Assembly (NCBI RefSeq): GCF_932526225.1 | Contig: NC_064042.1 | Coordinates: 6,627,540 to 6,691,539 of the forward strand | Direction of reading: 5' to 3' | Source of the DNA: Nematostella vectensis | Taxonomy: Eukaryota; Cnidaria; Anthozoa; Actiniaria; Edwardsiidae | DNA length: 64,000 nt | In this document: positions 33,601-45,800 of the stretch, one piece after another | Layout of the letters: each line of letters opens with the position of its first letter | How positions within the stretch are numbered: position 1 is the first letter of the stretch | The notes under the pieces: model-generated | Databases searched by the model: none | Told to the model about the DNA's origin: nothing | The model's input: the letters and a program-made list of their open reading frames with translations, nothing else | Position numbers and translations under genes: made by a program

Positions 33601-36600
33601 ATTCATCCGCATTGGCTCTCTTGTTTGTTTTTTTTTTCACATATTTGCTGTATTTCATCCGATTTCACAAGATTTCTGTTCAAGTTGGGTTGACAGCTAC
33701 GATATACTAGAAATATACCAAAATTGATTTTAAATTCATTTCAATAAATGATTGGTCAAATTCTCACAAAGATGAGCAAGGCTTAAATGAATTACTTGGG
33801 TAAACTCCAGCTTTCTTTGGAGAAAGAAATAGAGAACTGGTTTCCTAAAACCTTAAAGAAATTGGGAGCTGGTCTCCTAAAACCCTAAGTATTAGTAATT
33901 TGTGAAAAGCAACATATATCTGATAAACACTTGAAATTTAAATCAACTATTCTGGAATTTTGTTTTGATTTCAAAAAAGTACACTACATATTAGGGCCTT
34001 GAGGATCTGTTATTACCTTAAAATATGCTTTGTTTTTATACCACCTACAATAGTTTCAATAACGCTGGGTACCTCAATGTTTTCTACAAACCTTAAAAAA
34101 ACTTTTTTTTTCTCATGTCACAATATAATGTGGTCCAAAAGTAAAAATCAGGTTTCATAGAAAGCCAAGACAGCTTTTTTGTAGAGGAGCAATTTGCTCA
34201 AAAGCAAATGCAGCTTTTCCTATAAAAGCTCTTTCAAACTCTGGGTCATCAGATCATAGAGCTTTATGAGACAGCAGAGTTCATATGTTCATTTTCTGTT
34301 ATGGGTATCATTTTAGAAAATTTTAGTTGGGACTATTTTTAGTTTTATTATGAATTAGGTTTTTGTGGTATAATATTTGTATCATAAGGAAATTACCAGT
34401 TTTTTTCTTAAATGCTTTTCTCCAAACTTCTTTAGGTTAATCTCAGCCAGAGATTCTGAAATCAAGCTGAGACACAAGCTGCTGGCTGGGCGAAAAATAG
34501 CCTAAATGTCACTACCACACATTATACAAGAACCTGTCAGGCTAACTCTGGTTCATTTTTTTAGAACAATTTTTCCATTAAAATATTATCTTACTTTTTG
34601 TTACTTTATATGTGTTTTTGTGACCTATATTAAATACCAATGCGTTATATGTACATTCTGCCCTGGGTAAGGTTCATAAATAGTCTCTTGCTATTACAAT
34701 GACTCACTGAGGTAGTAAGTTAGTCATAAAAAACAAAAACAGGTCTCCTATATGATACCTTAAGATCATATTTAAAACTATTTAGAAATCAATTTTCCTA
34801 TTTCAACCTTTTTCAAATTATAGGATAAATAGATGCTAATAAAAAGGATTCTAATTTGATAATTTTAGGTTAACAGGTTTATTCTAGGTTCTTATATGTG
34901 GTTCTTAGCTGTATAATAAAATAATGTATTCAGAATTTTTTCAAATATGTTGGAGTGCTTTTAATCCACCCTTAGCAAAGTAACATTCTAAAGCACAAGA
35001 GAGAAAGTTAATAAAGTTATTCTTCCAATATTTGAATTGCTTAGTTTAAAACTTACACAAGAGAAAGAAAATGATAAAGCCCTATCTTTGCAAGTTAAGT
35101 AAAGTAATTTAAAGAAGTGAGGGAATTGGGACAGTACAGGCAGGGAATGAGTACTTTTACCTCAAATCCACTATGATAGTGTGATTTGCTGATATACTTA
35201 TTAATGTATAGGAATTTGATATGTATTTGTTTATTGTTTTTAATTTTGAAGAGAATAAAATAGCACCCAGTCTTTTGTACTTTAATTGATCCTCATTTTA
35301 AAATAAATATGACCTCCCTTCACACCTGAAAGCCTTCCCTGTTAATCAAGGCATAAATTTATTTTGCTAATTTTGCTGTATCAGTTGTCTATCAAGTATA
35401 GTTTAGTTAATGATATCCTTAGTAATGTCAATAAATACTTTTTTTACCTAGAACAAAAAAACATATTTGTTCTAGGTATTCCCTAGGAGGATTGGGAGGA
35501 CACCTTTTAATACTAATTGCAGTATTTATAGAACATGCAATCTTTATATGTTTTACATATGGTGCCATTTTTGTGGGTGGTGGAACATGATGCATAATAA
35601 AAGTGCAGGGAAGGGGGGTTCTACACAAGTTTATGCTGAAAAACGTCATGTTGGCTCCGCTTTTAGGCAGTGCCTAAATCTATATATTAATTTCTGTTCC
35701 CGGTGTAAGCCAAATGCCGTTTTCAGCCTAAAAAAACAATTGCTAATTTCGGTTCCTGGTTTACCCCTTCATAACCATATGTAACTTACGCCCTTGTTTA
35801 TCATTTTTGACATTGTCCTGCTCTTATATGTTTTGTAAGGTGACCCGTGTAAGATACTGGAAATGAAAGATACAGTTGAAGGAAGGTATCTAAAAAATCA
35901 CGAAGAAGCCAACTTCACGGAACAAACAGAAGCAGGCTGCATCGTGAAGTGCTTGTTTTTCAGCCCAAACCGCTATTGTCAATCAGCCAACTATTTCCCT
36001 GTGACCAAAACCTGTCTGACCAGCACGTCAAACCGCCATCAACACCCAGAGGACTTTGTCTACGCACCGGGGAGTGTTTATCTTGGGACCATGGTAAGGC
36101 ACCTACTAATGTACCGTATTTACTCGAATAAGTGCCTTCTCCTAATAAGCGCCCCTTTGAACCAAAACTTAGTAATAAGCGCCTCCCCCGAATAAGCCCC
36201 CCTCCCCTCCCCAGGTTTTATGTAAATAAGTAAAATGACCATCATACATGTAGTTCTAAGAAAGCACTGGAACTCATGGACTCTGGACAAAAAAGAGACA
36301 AAATATTGAATGGATGAAAGTTTATAAAAAAAAAAACTACTCCAAGTTGCAATAAAGATGACGAAAAAAGAGACTGTTTATAAATGTACGTCCACACGGC
36401 CACAAATAAATATCATAACATATATTTTATATAGCATATCCTAATATTCTCCAATCGACAACTTCAAATTTTCGAAACTAACATGTTGAGGCGATCCAAT
36501 GTGTGTCAAATAAAATGGCTTAAAATTCTGTAGCCAGCTGGGATTTGCGAGTCGTCCATATGTTGCGTGTGTTCGCCCTTTAAATCGTCTTTTATCTTCA

Positions 36601-39124
36601 GAACGACTGCGCTGCTGGTTCATGTCCGAGTGACCGGATGTGCAAGGCTGACTTTTTGAATGGCGGGTTCTCGTGCGTCTCTCCTATCCCATTACCACGA
36701 CGCGGTACCGTTAACCACAGATTACTATAGAAATCTAAGCCTTTACGACAAATACCAGGTCTTCAGATTTAGATGTACGCGTTTCAAAAAAGCACGAGCA
36801 GTTAAATAAATTGGGGAACTTAGCACTTGGTAGCTAGAATGTTGTATTGAAACCGCCACCTGCCATTATACCAGGCGCGTAGTCACATTGCAAAAGGAAT
36901 AAATGCAGGGAGTACACTTTTTGGGTATGACGTATTTTAATTACTTTCCAGGTAATGCAAATCCCTGCGACTCGAGCCCTTGTAGCAATCATAGTGTTTG
37001 TAACAACCCACAGGACGGCAAAAACTACACGTGCACCTGCTCTCCTGGATATACGGGAAGACACTGTGACACGGGTATGTTATTTTGTTCTTTGCCAAAT
37101 CTATATTAAGTGTTCGTATAATTCAAGCCAGGTTTCCAATTGTTCTAGTGATACCCTTGAAGCCGTGTGTCTCGAGTCCCTGCAGTAATGGCAGTGTTTG
37201 TAACAACACACAAGACGGCAAAAACTACACGTGTACCTGCTCTCCTGGACACTGTGACACGGGTATGTTGTTTTGTTAAATGCCAAATCTATATTAAGTG
37301 CCCGTGTAAATAAAGCCAGGTTTCCATTTGTTCTAGTAATACCCTTGAAGCCGTGTGTCTCGAGTCCCTGCAGTAATGGCAGTGTTTGTAACAACACGCA
37401 AGATGGCAAAAACTACACGTGTACCTGCTCCCCTGGATATACGGGAAGACATTGTGACACGGGTATGTTGTTTTGTTCTTTGCCAAACCTATATTAAGTG
37501 TTCTTATAATTCAAGCCAGGTTTCCATTTGTTCTAGTAATACCCTTGAAGCCGTGTGTCTCGAGTCCCTGCAGTAATGGCAGTGTTTGTAACAACACACA
37601 AGACGGCAAAAACTACACGTGTACCTGCTCTCCTGGATATACGGGAAGACACTGTGACACGGGTATGTTGTTTTGTTCTTTGCCAAATCTATATTAAGTG
37701 TTCTTATAATTCAAGCCAGGTTTCCATTTGTTCTAGTGATACCCAAGCCGTGTGACTCGAGTCCCTGCAGTAATGGCAGTGTTTGTAACAACACAAAAGA
37801 CGGCAAAAACTACACGTGTACCTGCTCTCCTGGATATACGGGAAGACACTGTGACACGGGTATGTTGTTTTGTTCTTTGCTAAACCAATATTAAGTGTTC
37901 GTATAATTCAAGCCAGGTTTCCATTTGTTCTAGTGATACCCAAGCCGTGTGACTCGAGTCCCTGCAGTAATGGCGGTGTTTGTAACAACACACAAGACGG
38001 CAAAAACTACACGTGTACCTGCTCTCCTGGATATACGGGAAGACACTGTGACACGGGTATGTTGTTTTGTTCTTTGCCAAATCTATAATAAGTGCTCGTA
38101 TAATTTAAGCCAGGTTTCCATTTGTTATAGTAATACCCTTGAAGTCGTGTGTCTCGAGTCCCTGCAGTAATGGCAGTGTTTGTAACAACACTCAAGACGG
38201 CAAAAACTACACGTGTACCTGCTCTCCTGGATATACGGGAAGACACTGTGACACGGGTATGTTGTTTTGTTCTTTGCTAAACCAATATTAAGTGTTCGTA
38301 TAATTCAAGCCAGGTTTCCAATTGTTCTAGTGATACCCAAGCCGTGTGACTCGAGTCCCTGCAGTAATGGCAGTGTTTGTAACAACACACAAGACGGCAA
38401 AAACTACACGTGTACTTGCTCTTATGGATATACGGGAAGACATTGTAATACTTTAAAAAAGGTATTGTACTTGTTAGTTACATTAGCAACATGAAAAGTA
38501 CATCATCATTTTCATTATTATCAGCTGCACCATCAAACAACTTTCCTGTATCTTTTACAGCTTTCCTGTGAAGACATTGTTTGCCAATATGGCGGCACGT
38601 GTATCACGATAAACGACGGTATTGGCTGTGTTTGCGCCTTTGGATTTACAGGGAGCCGCTGTGAAACACGTAATTAACTATTTGTCCGAGAGAATAATAC
38701 TTACATGGCTACCTTCTGTAAAAAGTAACATCTTTCGTTTCTATTTTCAGCAATCGAGTGCGTAGAGTACCACAACCTATCAGAACCTGATGGAAATGTA
38801 AATGCCGCACGTGTTGGAATGTTCTGTGACAACATATTGATAACGGGCCAATGGTATCGATTCGTCGGTGCTGCAGGAACGCGTCTAATCAATCACTGCC
38901 CAACATCGGAGCATCAACACTGCAATACCGACAACCAGGTCTGGTTAATAGATGATCAGCCCAAACCTAGAGAAATTAGAAAAGAACTCAGGAATAGCAT
39001 TCTCGCCAACTACAATTGTTACGAGTGGCCTGGTAAAACCAACGCGACACACTGCAACGACTTCATAGTGTATCAACTATGGTCGTTTAAAAACTGTTAT
39101 ATCCGCTACTGTACCGAAGGTTAG
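30662..39124 (+). CDS. secreted PAN-EGF(n)-D8C protein, copy B (13 exons, 628 aa)
   Basis: Exons: 30662-30716, 35840-36093, 36602-36704, 36952-37074, 37149-37262, 37337-37462, 37537-37662, 37737-37859, 37934-38056, 38131-38256, 38331-38461, 38561-38669, 38751-39124. Phases agree at every junction. Order: signal peptide ([18 protein letters not shown]), PAN/apple-like module, short Cys-rich segment, eight near-identical EGF domains, one divergent EGF ([14 protein letters not shown]...), C-terminal D8C domain with eight cysteines ([16 protein letters not shown]). Presumably extracellular and N-glycosylated (NYT, NGS sites in each EGF). Compared with copy A it has five more EGF exons and intact cysteines in the last EGF. 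The second EGF lacks four residues (YTGR). The weakest junction is the donor at 36705 (gcg/gtaccg); without it the frame ends at 36730. Confidence 0.82.
31735..31915. repeat. accgcaac short-repeat segment in intron 1 (copy B only)
   Basis: Tandem aacaccgc near 31752-31775, with more accgcaa words spread to 31900. Copy A lacks it. Possibly the body of a small MITE with repeat-rich ends, but no clean termini or target duplication were found. Confidence 0.45.
32570..32648. repeat. 12-bp tandem repeat (tgtactgtactt)
   Basis: About six copies of the 12-mer, itself nearly a repeated tgtact. Intron 1 of copy B; absent from copy A. Confidence 0.9.
32810..34850. mobile_element. ~2-kb insertion of unknown type in intron 1 of copy B
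   Basis: Copy A runs directly from the sequence at 32808 to that at about 34865, so ~2 kb is extra in copy B. The left edge begins with GC-rich gcggagccagcgcggccg, unlike the AT-rich body. No ORF of recognisable family and no clear terminal repeats. Could be a decayed element or retained ancestral DNA deleted from copy A. Confidence 0.5.
36111..36216. repeat. repeat with accgtatttactcgaataag start
   Basis: In intron 2 of copy B; contains repeated aataagcgcc words. Not present in copy A. This motif recurs, as I recall, in many invertebrate genomes as an interspersed repeat; that is from general knowledge, not from a search. Confidence 0.4.
37149..38461 (+). repeat. tandem EGF exon-intron array, 7 units of 188-200 bp
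   Basis: Exon starts at 37149, 37337, 37537, 37737, 37934, 38131 and 38331. Each unit is an EGF exon plus a ~74-bp intron with the same text (gtatgttgttttgttctttgc...). Introns are as similar as exons, so the array spread by unequal exchange or conversion. Two exon types alternate irregularly (ipLKPCVSS and ipKPCDSS). An eighth, slightly older unit at 36952 precedes it. Confidence 0.9.
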
Positions 39125-39221
39125 GAAAAGTAGGTGAGGAATTGAGCATAGCATAAGGAAGGAAATACGGACTGATAGTATTAGATCTAGCACACACTGA
39201 AAATACCTTATTGTTGATGAA

Positions 39222-40113
39222 ATGGGTTTTGTTGCCGGCTCTCATTTCTTTGCACCCTCGGCCCAGCGCACCTCGGCCTTCGCGCGCGCGCACAGGTTTC
39301 CCAATATTTGAAAATAAAACATTTCCGAATAACCCACCATGAGAGTCGGCTAGCAGGCTATCTCCTCTGTAGAAATATAAATATATAAACATATTATGAT
39401 TTAACACTGTGTCCGGTGGAAATTGTTGTAAAATTGTTGGCAGCTTGTTCCAGTCCGGATAGTTTGTGGGACGTACGACATTTGGTGGTATGTGGGGGTT
39501 GAGAAGGGAACTTCGAAGCTCATGCAGTTGAGGTGTCTGGAAGGCCTTGTTGTTGGTTGTAGGAGGTCGATTGTTCCCATATCTACAAGGCATTTTTGAT
39601 CTTATAGAGCATACTGCGCCGTAGAACTAGCCTTCTGTCTTGGAGTGATTCCCAGCCAAGCTGTTCTAGCATTTCACTGACACTTGATGTGTTGTGGTAT
39701 CTGTTGAGGGTGAAGCAAGCAGCTCTGCGTTGGACCATTTCCAGCTTGTAAATGTTCTTCTTGGTGCATGGATCCCAGACTGTGCAGGTATATTCCACCA
39801 ATGGGCGGACAAGAGCATTATATGCAAATGTCATAAGTGGGGGGCACTAATCCTCAGGTTCCTTCTAAGGAAGCCTAGAGTTCTATTGGCCTTGTTAGCA
39901 GTGTTGTTGACATGCTCATTCCAGTTGCGATTCTTGGACAGGGTGACTCCAAGATAGTTAGCTGAGTCAGCCGAAGCTAGGGTTTTGCCATGCAGCACAT
40001 AGTCCTTGTGCACCACGGACCGCTTGCGACTTATTCTTAGGATTTTACACTTACCTGGGTGGAATTCCATTCTCCATAATTTCTCCCAGGTGGCAAGCTT
40101 GTTGATCTTCTCA
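39222..40113 (-). mobile_element. CR1-like LINE 3' fragment
   Basis: Minus-strand remnants of the RT C-terminus: FHPGKCKILRIS, SANYLGVTLS, WNEHVNN, LGFLRRNL, then ALVRPLVEYTCTVWDP, KLEMVQRRAACF and MLYKI. Frameshifts near 39831 and 39590 split it. Copy A lacks it. The downstream (lower-coordinate) part probably contains the element 3' end but no clear target duplication was found. Confidence 0.8.
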
Positions 40114-40269
40114 GACGTGGAACTTTGGATGGCTTCTTACCTCGGAGTGAATAAACTTAAGCTTATGGTAGTCCTAAGCCAAATCTCGAGAGAGCTGAGT
40201 TAGCTCACCAAACGTCCCTGAACTAGACATAGATATTACCTGGTGCTGCAGTTGGAAGTAGAGAGCCAA

Positions 40270-40442
40270 TGGGCCATTCCAGCTATAAGCATGCGTGCGC
40301 ATTCACCATGGGAACCAACCTCAACTACCGGCATGCAGCGCGCGCTTCGTTTGATGTAAGCTTAAAAAAGCGCGCGCTGCATTCTGGTAGTTGAGGCAGG
40401 TTTCTATGGTTATGCGCGCGCAAACTTATAGCTGGAATGGCC
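40270..40442. mobile_element. ~173-bp palindromic MITE
   Basis: The ends ggccattccagctataag and its complement, then caactacc...gcatgcagcgcgcgc mirrored around a short centre. Hairpin with ~75-bp arms, about 85% paired. Just outside the right edge of the duplicated segment. Confidence 0.75.
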
Positions 40443-42842
40443 TATTCTGCATATGACGGCTTGAACTAAAAATGCGAAATTGTGTTTATTAGATTAATTT
40501 TCACAAATATCCTTTCCATCACTTCAGTGCCTATTCTGTGCGTCTGAGTTCACAGCTTTAATCGTGTTTTAGTCAGCAGTGAAATAATTTCCAATCACGC
40601 CAGCTCGCCGAAAGTTGCAGACTTTCCTTTAAAAAGCACGGAATGCAATTCCGGTCGGTTGAATGACAGAAGCCAGATAGTGGTTTAGCAGTTGACGATT
40701 ATTGATGCGAATTCACAGAATATTTAAAATTGCAGTAAAGTTCCGCGCATCTTGGTGAAGAACGTTGCTGCAGTGAGCGCCCCCACCCCCTATCCCCTAT
40801 TAACTCTGGCCCTAATCACACATTTGCAGTGACAGACCGAATGATCAGTGAAGATCAAAAATAAAAGAATTTCTTTATTCTTTTATCACGTCTAAGAACA
40901 GCAAAGTAAAACCGCGACCTTGCAGTCAGTAACAAGGCATAGCCGACTTAAATCCCGACTTAATTGGGTTGGACAGGCTAATATCCTTTATCACAATGAA
41001 CTAAAATTAGAAAAAAAACCTTAAATTATTTGTAAATTGGTATACCAGGGCAAACATCATCCAGGAAAGCAGCTCCCCGATGCTGCTGGACCCCTTCTCA
41101 TTATTGGGCAGATTCCGCCCTTTTCAAACTAGGCATTACCGCGAGAAATGTTGGGTGGGTTAAATTCCATATTTCAGTATCACAGTAAAAGAAGAGTAAG
41201 AGTTTGGATAATGCTAATCTTCACGCACCAGGTTCGCGAGAGGTGGTTTCTGGCGCACTAGCAAGATTGAGAATAACTTACGAATTCATATCACTAGAGT
41301 ATAAAAATGTTTAATATAATATAAGCTTTTTGTCTAATGCTAAGTTCAAACGTCGTATTATCCATGAGCCGTATTCAATGCAAATGCACGCAAATGAAGA
41401 AGAAACAATCGACTCGATTCATTTGCATGCATTTGCATTGAATACGGCTAATGGATAATACGACGTTTGAACTAAGCCTAACTTGTGAACTATGAGCTAT
41501 TGTCATAAAAATGCTGTTATCAGTTCGGGTGCTGCTATTATGAGGGACTAAAAAATACGAACACGGTAACAAGAATGGTGACGGTAGAGAGATGGAGTTT
41601 CAAAACGTTTAAACATCGCACGTTGAAGTGCGTTGTGTCAAATATGTTTTAACCTTTCTAAAACCACGACGTGAGATTCAAGGTTTTACTGTCCTAACAA
41701 TGACGTGAACGTTTGGACAATAAGCTCGTCTTTCTGTTTGCTTTGCAGTAGGTTTTCAGCTAATTTTGTCTGTTTCTGAGCAAAGAGTCTAGCTACTTTC
41801 ATTGAAACTAGTTTGGAAGTGTTTTTCTCAGCATTGCCAGACTTGCCGTTAGCCTTGTTGTCCCTATTTCCACTTTAGAATCGCTAGTGCCAATCATAGG
41901 GCTATACCCGGCTTCCTATTGGCATATTACAAACATGTAACATTTCAGAAGAAGTCGGAGGCATTCGGTCTGTTTCTTTGAGACCTTGTATTGCGGGCAG
42001 GTGCGCTCGGGGAGGGGGTTAGGACAGATTTGGCTTTCAATAAACCAAACGACGGGCTTCGTTCTGCATCAAATGGAATGGTGGGGCTTTCCTTTAGGCT
42101 GTTGGCATAATCTGAAAAGTAAAAGGAATGTTTTTTGAAACTATTACTGCTAACTGTTGTAGAACTTGCAAAGTATTAAATTGTGGCTCAAAATTATGTA
42201 ACAAACCACCAGAGGCACAGCCGTGGTAGGCAGACAGAGATCAGATGGAAATTTTCAGTTTTGATTGAATTCTTCGAATAGGAAATGACCACATTTTGCA
42301 GAAGGTGGGCGCCCTGATGCCTGCGCCTAATGAATAGGATGGATGCAGAACATATAGTCTACTGAAAGGGATCAATTCCATCAAAGGACATTTTTACGTT
42401 CACGCCGAAAGATTACAAGAGATTGACAGTTTTTTTTTAGTGACATGCCAGTTTAAACGTTTTCATTGTTTCATTGAAGTGGTATAATTAGCACATCATC
42501 ACTTTATTCACAGTAACCCATGACTATTTGAGTTTACCTTGATGAGTGTGGGCGGTGTTTTTTGACAACGCGATCCGGACCTTTTTGCGGGATCCCTGTG
42601 GCGCGGAATCTGGGCACACAGGAACTTTCTGAATAGAAATGGATAATGGATAATATCATCATTGTTATTGATCAATATATAGTAGTTTATTATTGCATTT
42701 ATAATAATTTACGTTAGATTAGGCAATAAGTATATTTTTAATCACCTCCATTCCTCTACACAAGCTACCTAGCCTCAGCTCTCTACGAGAGTAATAACTT
42801 AAAACAACGAATTTGCCTGCAATTTTATTACGTGCATTTATT
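40443..42842. other. intergenic region between copy B and RRP1
   Basis: No supported gene in 2.4 kb. It holds a palindromic MITE at 41339-41479 and otherwise AT-rich single-copy DNA. The stretch 41880-42070 is more GC-rich, but no start codon context or exon chain is convincing. Confidence 0.5.
41339..41479. mobile_element. 141-bp palindromic MITE
   Basis: The arms begin gcttagttcaaacgtcg and run ~55 bp with few mismatches (including ccgtattcaatgcaaatg), around a ~30-bp centre. Possible target duplication ta or taa. No coding capacity. Confidence 0.75.
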
Positions 42843-45800
42843 TCAAAATACATTATCCACATAAGACCGTACCTCTTGCTTGCTCCCTTTCTTCGGTTCT
42901 GTTAGCGGCACTTGTTTCTTTACGTAAGCCTTAGGTGTCGTATTTGTCTTTTTGAAAAAGGCAAAGGGAATGTCGTCAAGCGTCTTGGGTTTAGAAAGAC
43001 TCTTGGATTTAGTCGGAGTTTTGCTAGCAGCCTTAGGTTCATCCTGCTTGTCAGAAATCTTATCTCTGATGGCTTTCACAAACCCATCAACCTCTGGAAC
43101 ATCTGCCTTTGCCTCCACTTCAGTGACAGACTCTTTCATTGGGCTGTCAGTTTTTGATTCAGAGAATTCAGATTTGCCATTTATTTTCTGTTTCTTTTTT
43201 GGTTTCTCTTCTTTGGCGCCATCCGACTGCTTTGGTGCGTTATCATCTTCCATGACAATGTCCCTAGTACTTAAGCATGCTTCTGTTTCTGATTTATGGC
43301 TATCAGAAACTCCATTCTCTAGTACCGAATCCTTCTGTTGTTTTCTCTTGTTCCTCTTAGAAACTTTACTGTTCTTATGTCCTGTATCCCTTTGAGCTTC
43401 TAAAGAGCTTTGGGAATCACCATCTACTAGAATTTCTAAATTATTTGCATTCATTTTTTGAGAACTTAGTGCTGCCTCTTTACCCGCCATCTCTGATATG
43501 TCATCGTTATTTAAATCCTTTTCTGAGGTATTGGAAACAACCTTTTGTTTCTTTTTTCTTTTTTTCTTTGGAACTTCTTCGCTCACTTCCACCTCTTGAG
43601 TTTCTTGTCTTCTTTTCACTCCAGTCTCCATATCTGCATTACTATCACTCATAGAATCAACATTTAAATTCGGCTGACCTGTGTGTCCTGGGTAAAAAGA
43701 AGGACACCGGTCAACAAATCAAGAAGAATTTATTGTCCTATTTGAATACTGCAAAACTACTGAAATATAAGCTAGATTGATTCAAACCCCAATATCTTAC
43801 GCCCTCCTGTACAAAACACCATTTGATTGATTCAAATAAGCCTATTTTTATTAACAGTTAATTAGACTTGTATGAAATAAAAATCTATTCAAACTGTGTT
43901 CACTGTGTTCACTGTGTTCATACTTTGTGTTTACAAAATTAAGCTGACCAGAGGCTTAAACACACTCCAAATAATGAATCTAATTTTGAATGTATCAGCC
44001 ATGGTTAATACAGTAGATTATGGATTGCTTACCAGACTTCAGTTTCTTGAATCTGTATAACAAGAAATCAAGTTAATCTGATTAACCAAGTAATGTTGTT
44101 ATTCACATGTCTGCTAAAACCTATCTATGGCAATACATACTGTACAACCATAAGTTCAAAATAAACGTCTAGTAACAAAATAATAATAACTTACCTTTTA
44201 ACAAATGAATACAGGACATGCCTATTTCTTGACAATACTTCTCTGTCACTAGCTACTGCGAAAAGCTTATCTGCCAAAGCCAAACAGTCAATCTGGAATT
44301 GAATTGTCAATGTTAAACATTGAATGCCAAATAAGGGTATCAAATAGAAAAGCATTGATAAACAACAATATTTACAATGAGTTTATAAATACCTGTAATA
44401 CATGCTAAGAAAACAAAAAGTGGAATATCCTTATGTGCCCAGGGTAATAAAATGCTCTTAAAAATTTAATTGAATCCCAAAATTCATTATAATCAATGTA
44501 TCTTTCCTAATATAATATATATTACATCTGTCAGGCAAACGTTTTTGATTGGTCGGGAGGTATGACGTCATCAACCTGCACAAGGTTTTGAACTAGAATT
44601 TTTGCAGGCGCCATTATCCAAAACACAGAAAAACATTTCGAAAACCCTGAGTTTTCGGATAACTTGCTAACTGGGAGCGATATCATATCAACATGCATGG
44701 AGATAAGGACATGAAGCTCTTCTAAAGTGTAAAGAAACATTGTCTGATGATGAGGAAGATCAATGAAATCAAAATCAAATTGTGTTTTGATAAGTGTCGC
44801 CGAGAAAGCATAATATAACCTGGAATAGGACATGCTTGGGAAGCTTATTCAAGTACTTGATTTTTGGCCATCTGAGATGTGTCCGAAAGTTGAGAAAGTT
44901 TAGCAAAGACGTTCGGAGAGGGGAAACCAATTAGTGTTTTCGCATTGACAACAGTCAAAGGAAGAGATCTCTTATGGAAATAAAATTCCTTGCATGAGAA
45001 TTATGAAAAGACGTTATTTTAGCTAGGGATATGCTCAAGAAATTGGTTCTGGGACTTTTGAAATGTGTCTATCCTAATTTGTTCGCCTGAGTTAGGAAAG
45101 AAAAGCAAACACATGAAATGTGTTCCACATCTAGACATCGAAGCTGAACTGTATGTTGATGAATTTGAAATCGAAGGTAAACTGTAAGTTGAATTCGATT
45201 CCATGAGATATTTTTTTTTAATTATGAACTAAGCTGATGAAGAGTATTGTATAAATACTTACAGTGATTACAAAGACCCCAACTAATTATTGTTTTCTTT
45301 GGGTTTTTGTTTGTAACAATTAATATACTTAACCTAATGTACCGTATCCTGCAAAATGTGAAACTAAAATATTTTTTTTAAAAGAAGTTGCACTGTAAGG
45401 TACATTAATCCTTTTCTTGTCTTTTTTATCTTGATATCATATTATAACATTTTATGTCTTATGGTTCTAAAAATATATTAGGATAAGAAAAAAATAAACA
45501 AAGTTCTAAAAGTCTTAGATCCTGTCCCCATCTGTTTTCGTTTAAAAACGCAACCTTTTTGTTACAGATATGAGTATCGTTCGCGCATTAACCCGAAAAC
45601 GATGACCAAACAGAAAGATTTGAAAACGATATCCAGAGTGGAACAATTTGAAAACGATAACCTATCCGTGCTATGGGGACCTATGAAAACGGAACCTTCG
45701 AAAAACGATGGCGTGATTCAATTTGGCGCGCGATGTAACAAGCAAAATAGTGGGTTTACGCATGCACGTTGTACAAGAATATGGAACACTCTCACTAATT

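Noticed and set aside
37101-37409. Cysteine-rich minus-strand ORFs across the EGF exons
   Set aside because: They mirror the EGF exon array. The plus-strand exons have correct splice sites, phase and cysteine spacing.
42912-43395. Plus-strand ORFs opposite the RRP1 last exon
   Set aside because: They are antisense to a lysine-rich coding exon with conserved RRP1 context.
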